Shown one piece after another: positions 5,762 to 8,823 of a stretch of 8,823 bases of DNA. The position numbers were made by a program, and so were the translations under genes. The number at the start of each line of letters is the position of its first letter. The first letter of the stretch is position 1. The stretch is from positions 1 to 8,823 of the forward strand of contig JAHEDN010000087.1 of NCBI GenBank assembly GCA_024641225.1, written 5' to 3'. The stretch is from Burkholderiales bacterium (lineage in GTDB: Bacteria > Pseudomonadota > Gammaproteobacteria > Burkholderiales > Burkholderiaceae_F). A model generated the notes under the pieces. The model did no database searches and was not told the DNA's origin. It saw only the letters and a list, made by a program, of their open reading frames with translations.

Positions 5762-6973
5762 ATGTTGACCGTCAACGGCCGCAGTTACGCGGCACCGAGG
5801 CAGCCGACCGTGGTGATCTGCGTCGACGGCTGCGAACCCGACTACATCGCGCAGGCGGTCGCCGCCGGCCGGATGCCGACGATGAAGCGCTGGCTGCGCG
5901 ACGGCACGGCGCTCGTCGCCGATTGCGTGGTGCCGAGCTTCACCAACCCGAACAACCTGTCGATCGTCACCGGAGCGCCGCCATCCGTGCACGGCATCTG
6001 CGGCAACTACCTCTTCGATGCAGCCAGCGGCACGGAGGTGATGATGAACGACCCGAAGTGGCTGCGCGCGCCGACGCTGCTCGCCGCGCTCGCCGATGGC
6101 GGCGCGAGCGTGGCGGTAATTACCGCGAAGGACAAGCTGCGCCGGCTGCTCGGCCACGGAATGCGCGGCATCTGCTTCTCTTCGGAGAAGGCCGACCAGG
6201 CCTCCGAGGCAGAAAACGGCATCGGTGACGTGCTGCCACTGGTCGGCATGCCGGTGCCCGACGTGTACAGCGCGGAACTGTCGGAGTTCGTCTTCGCCGC
6301 CAGCGTGAAGCTGCTGGCGACGCGCCGACCGGACGTCCTGTACCTGTCCACCACCGACTACATCCAGCACAAGCATGCGCCGGGCGATCCCGATGCCAAC
6401 CGCTTCTACGCCATGTTCGACCGCTACCTGGGCGAGTTGGACGCGGCGGGCGCCGTCGTGGCCATGACCGCCGACCACGGCATGAATGCCAAGGTCAGGC
6501 TCGACGCCTCGCCGAACGTCATCTACCTGCAGGACTGCGTCGACGCCTGGCTGGGCGCCGGGCGCTCGCGCGTGATCCTGCCGATCACCGATCCCTACGT
6601 CGTCCATCATGGCGCGCTCGGCTCGTTCGCGACGATCTACCTGCCCGAGGAAGCGGTCGATGCGGTGCGAGCAGGTTTGCTCGAAACACCTGGCATCGAA
6701 GTCGTTCTGCCGCGCGATGAAGCGGCAGCGCGTTTCGAACTGCCGGCCGACCGGATCGGCGACCTCGTGGTGGTCTCCGAACGCAGCGTGGTTCTTGGTA
6801 CCAGCATCGCGCGGCATGACCTGTCGCAACTCGAGTTGCCGCTGCGCTCGCACGGCGGGATCTCGGAGCAGCGCGTGCCGCTGGTGCTGAACCGGCCGAT
6901 CGAAGGTCTCGACACGAAACGCCGCTGGCGCAACTTCGATGCCTTCGATCTGGCGCTGAATCACGCGCAGTGA
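5762..6973 (+). CDS. phnA: Phosphonoacetate hydrolase
   Basis: Zinc-dependent enzyme of the alkaline phosphatase superfamily that splits phosphonoacetate into acetate and phosphate; cytoplasmic, no signal peptide. 403 residues, close to known PhnA enzymes. Metal and nucleophile positions expected for the superfamily are all visible: Asp22 in VICVDGCEP, Thr61 in PSFTNPNNLS (nucleophile), Asp199 and His203 in STTDYIQHKH, Asp238-His239 in TADHG, and His364 in LRSHGG. The PSFTNPNN motif and YLSTTDYIQHKHAPG are characteristic of PhnA rather than generic phosphodiesterases. The start is ATG at 5762, with AAGGGA at 5746-5751, four bases after the regulator stop; a longer frame into the regulator gene is not needed. 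Its stop overlaps the phnY GTG. Works directly after PhnY in the oxidative branch of AEP breakdown. Confidence 0.95.
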   Translation: MLTVNGRSYAAPRQPTVVICVDGCEPDYIAQAVAAGRMPTMKRWLRDGTALVADCVVPSFTNPNNLSIVTGAPPSVHGICGNYLFDAASGTEVMMNDPKWLRAPTLLAALADGGASVAVITAKDKLRRLLGHGMRGICFSSEKADQASEAENGIGDVLPLVGMPVPDVYSAELSEFVFAASVKLLATRRPDVLYLSTTDYIQHKHAPGDPDANRFYAMFDRYLGELDAAGAVVAMTADHGMNAKVRLDASPNVIYLQDCVDAWLGAGRSRVILPITDPYVVHHGALGSFATIYLPEEAVDAVRAGLLETPGIEVVLPRDEAAARFELPADRIGDLVVVSERSVVLGTSIARHDLSQLELPLRSHGGISEQRVPLVLNRPIEGLDTKRRWRNFDAFDLALNHAQ

Positions 6974-8421
6974 CCGGCCCGATGGACGCCCCGATGCCCT
7001 CGGTCAGACACGAATGCCTGCGCATCGCCGGCGACAAGGTCGCCACCGAGCGCAGCTTCGAGGTCAGATACCCGTTCACCGGCGAGGTGATCGCCTTGGC
7101 GCCGAAGGCGACGGTCGACGACGTCCGCCGCTCGATCGAGACCGCCCGGCGATACCGATGCCGGCTGAGTCGGCACGACCGCTACCGGATCCTGATGCGC
7201 GCCGGCGAGCTCATCTCGGCGCGGCGCAGCGAGATCGCGCGCCTTATCACGCTCGAGTCCGGGCTCTGCCTGAAGGACACCCATTACGAAGTCGGCCGGG
7301 CCAGCGACGTGCTGCTGTTCGCGGCGAACCAGGCGCTCGTCGACGACGGCCAGGTCTTTTCCTGCGACCTGACCGCGCATGGCAAGAAGCGCAAGGTCTA
7401 CACGTTGCGCGAGCCGCTGGCCGGCGTGATAACGGCGATCACGCCGTTCAACCATCCCTTGAACCAGGTGATTCACAAGGTTGCCCCGGCGGTGGCCGCC
7501 GGCAACCGCATCGTCGTCAAGCCAAGCGAGAAGACGCCGCTGACCGCGTTCGTCCTCGCCGACATCCTGTACGAGGCCGGGCTGCCACCGCCGATGCTGT
7601 CGGTGCTGACCGGCGACCCGGGCGAAATCGCCGACGAGATGCTGACCCATGCCGACGTCGACCTGGTGACCTTCACCGGAGGCGTAGCGATCGGCAAGCA
7701 CATCTGCACCCGCGCCGTCTACAAGCGCCAGGTGCTGGAACTCGGCGGCAACGATCCGCTGATCGTGATGGACGACGCCGATCTCGAAGAGGCCGCGACG
7801 CTCGCCTCGGCAGGCTCATACAACAACTCCGGCCAGCGCTGCACGGCCGTCAAGCGGATCCTGGTGCATGAACGCGTCGCCGACGCCTTCATCGAACGGC
7901 TGCTCGCCGCCACCGCGCGGGTGAGGTACGGCGATCCGCTCGATCCGGCCACCGACATGGGCACGGTGATCGACGAAGCCGCCGCGATCGAGTTCGAGGC
8001 GCGGGTGATCGAAGCCGTTGCGCAGGGCGCACGACTGCTCACCGGCAACCTGCGCCGCGGCGCCCTGTATTCGCCGACCGTGCTCGACCGGGTCAGGCCG
8101 GAGATGCGACTGGTGCGCGAGGAGACCTTCGGCCCGGTCTCGCCCGTCATCCGTTTCTCCGACATCGACGAGGCGATACGCATCGCCAACGGCACGCCCT
8201 ATGGTCTGTCCTCGGCGGTCTGCACCCAGCGACTGGACCACATCACGCGCTTCATCTCCGAACTGGACGTCGGCACGGTCAACGTGCGCGAGGTGCCGGG
8301 TTACCGGCTGGAATTGACGCCATTCGGCGGAATCAAGGATTCGGGGCTCGGGTACAAAGAAGGTGTGCTCGAAGCGATGAAGTCTTTCACAAACACGAAG
8401 ACGTACTCGCTGCCCTGGTAG
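6970..8421 (+). CDS. phnY: Phosphonoacetaldehyde dehydrogenase
   Basis: NAD(P)-dependent aldehyde dehydrogenase that oxidises phosphonoacetaldehyde to phosphonoacetate, feeding PhnA. 483 residues, full length for the family. Seen: TPFNHP with Asn161 (oxyanion), VVKPSE with Lys184 and FTGGVAIG at 235-242 (cofactor site), LELGGND with Glu257 (general base), NNSGQRCTAVKR with catalytic Cys291, and EETFGP with Glu385. Arg110 (EVGRAS) and Arg290 next to the catalytic Cys are plausible ligands for the phosphonate group, as reported for the Sinorhizobium enzyme class; this is inferred from motif position. The GTG start at 6970 overlaps the phnA stop as GTGA, implying coupled translation. ATGs at 6982 and 6994 are alternatives that would trim 4 or 8 residues. 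Substrate assignment rests on family resemblance plus the overlapping phnA. Confidence 0.92.
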   Translation: MTGPMDAPMPSVRHECLRIAGDKVATERSFEVRYPFTGEVIALAPKATVDDVRRSIETARRYRCRLSRHDRYRILMRAGELISARRSEIARLITLESGLCLKDTHYEVGRASDVLLFAANQALVDDGQVFSCDLTAHGKKRKVYTLREPLAGVITAITPFNHPLNQVIHKVAPAVAAGNRIVVKPSEKTPLTAFVLADILYEAGLPPPMLSVLTGDPGEIADEMLTHADVDLVTFTGGVAIGKHICTRAVYKRQVLELGGNDPLIVMDDADLEEAATLASAGSYNNSGQRCTAVKRILVHERVADAFIERLLAATARVRYGDPLDPATDMGTVIDEAAAIEFEARVIEAVAQGARLLTGNLRRGALYSPTVLDRVRPEMRLVREETFGPVSPVIRFSDIDEAIRIANGTPYGLSSAVCTQRLDHITRFISELDVGTVNVREVPGYRLELTPFGGIKDSGLGYKEGVLEAMKSFTNTKTYSLPW

Positions 8422-8426
8422 GGTCG

Positions 8427-8447
8427 CGGCCGGCGGCGCGCCGGCCG
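8427..8447 (+). terminator. Strong hairpin after phnY, possible terminator
   Basis: CGGCCGGCG-GCG-CGCCGGCCG: a perfect 9-base, all-GC stem with a 3-base loop, beginning 6 bases after the phnY stop. It is followed by AAGTTGTAT rather than a proper T-run, so it may be a weak terminator or a 3' end stabiliser. Confidence 0.5.
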
Positions 8448-8450
8448 AAG

Positions 8451-8460
8451 TTGTATACGA
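8451..8460. promoter_or_regulatory. GntR-operator-like site TTGTATACGA
   Basis: Matches the TTGT-N2-ACAA operator pattern at 7 of 8 defined positions, with GTATAC at its centre. It lies in the 87-base gap between phnY and the Na/Pi gene. A chance match is quite possible. Confidence 0.3.
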
Positions 8461-8464
8461 ACAG

Positions 8465-8480
8465 GCCGCTGTGCAGCGGC
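8465..8480 (+). terminator. Second hairpin with a pyrimidine-rich tail before the Na/Pi gene
   Basis: GCCGCT-GTGC-AGCGGC, a 6-base perfect stem with a 4-base loop, followed by TGCTCTCTTCCT. It could end phnY transcription or form part of the leader of the next gene. Confidence 0.35.
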
Positions 8481-8508
8481 TGCTCTCTTCCTGCGGAGGC
8501 CTGAAGCC

Positions 8509-8823
8509 TTGCATGCACTGCTGAACCTGCTGGCCGCAATCGCGCTGCTGGTCTGGGGGACGCACATCGTGCGCACGGGGGTGCTGCGCGTGTTCGGCGC
8601 CAACCTGCGCCACGTGCTGCGTGCCAGCGTCGGGCGGCGCACACGCGCGGTGCTCGCCGGCATCGGCGTCACCGGCGTGCTGCAGAGCTCCACGGCCACG
8701 GCACTGCTGGTGTCGAGCTTCGTGGGCCAGGGGCTGATCACCACGTCGGCGGCGCTGGCGGTGATGCTCGGCGCCGACATCGGCACTGCGCTGATGGTGC
8801 AGTTCTTCGCGCTGAACCTGGCC
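8509..8823 (+). CDS. Na/Pi-cotransporter family membrane protein, C-terminus off the right edge
   Basis: First 105 codons of an inner-membrane protein of the Na+/phosphate symporter (PF02690/NptA-like) family. The start is TTG at 8509, chosen because GGAGG at 8495-8499 lies 9 bases upstream and the first helix (ALLNLLAAIALLVWG) begins at once; an ATG at 8513 is out of frame and stops after three codons. Hallmarks: LQSSTATALL at 58-67, the QSS motif of the first repeat, and GADIGTALMVQFF at 88-100. Family members move phosphate, often outward or with sodium; whether this one imports or exports cannot be told from the fragment. Same strand as phnY, 87 bases away, but separated by one or two hairpins, so it may be an independent unit. 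Release of phosphate by PhnA and PhnX gives a plausible, unproven link. Confidence 0.88.
   Translation, partial: MHALLNLLAAIALLVWGTHIVRTGVLRVFGANLRHVLRASVGRRTRAVLAGIGVTGVLQSSTATALLVSSFVGQGLITTSAALAVMLGADIGTALMVQFFALNLA

Noticed and set aside
5699..6964. 421-codon open frame on the minus strand opposite phnA
   Set aside because: Antisense shadow of phnA in GC-rich DNA; histidine- and arginine-rich with no domain, while the plus strand carries all PhnA motifs.
6961..7701. 246-codon minus-strand frame opposite phnY
   Set aside because: No domain, shadow composition, fully overlapped by phnY with intact catalytic motifs.

Overview
This GC-rich window looks like a proteobacterial chromosome, most likely a betaproteobacterium of Burkholderiales type. 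That placement is an inference from base composition, REP-like GC hairpins between genes and the layout of the phosphonate genes; there is no rRNA or marker gene to test it. Almost everything in the window belongs to one locus for uptake and breakdown of 2-aminoethylphosphonate (AEP) and related C2 phosphonates as sources of phosphorus, carbon or nitrogen.

Left two thirds, minus strand, read from about 4930 down to 1: a periplasmic binding protein, an ABC ATPase, a fused 12-helix permease and a phosphonoacetaldehyde hydrolase-like (PhnX-like) HAD enzyme that runs off the left edge. The first three make a complete importer of the PhnS2-PhnT2-PhnU2 (AepXVW-like) type. The spaces between them are not empty. 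A 149-base gap with tandem hairpins separates the binding protein from the ATPase. A 25-codon mini-ORF embedded in REP-like repeats links the ATPase to the permease by start/stop overlaps at both ends.

Centre, 4754-5016: a divergent control region. It holds a perfect 14-bp palindrome of the type bound by FadR/FCD-family GntR regulators, a candidate sigma70 promoter for the transport operon on the minus strand and one for the regulator gene on the plus strand. The regulator's start codon lies so close to its -10 box that the transcript may be leaderless.

Right third, plus strand: a GntR/FCD regulator, phosphonoacetate hydrolase (phnA) and phosphonoacetaldehyde dehydrogenase (phnY), tightly packed (4-base gap, then a 4-base GTGA overlap). 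A strong hairpin follows phnY, then an operator-like site, a second hairpin, and the start of a Na/Pi-cotransporter family gene that runs off the right edge.

Working model: AEP is imported and converted to phosphonoacetaldehyde, presumably by a transaminase (PhnW) or similar enzyme not encoded in this window. The aldehyde can then be cleaved directly by the PhnX-like enzyme to acetaldehyde plus phosphate, or oxidised by PhnY to phosphonoacetate and cleaved by PhnA to acetate plus phosphate. Having both branches around one regulator, and a PhnX-like enzyme with several altered pocket residues, is the most interesting biology here. No mobile elements, CRISPR arrays or tRNA/rRNA genes were seen.
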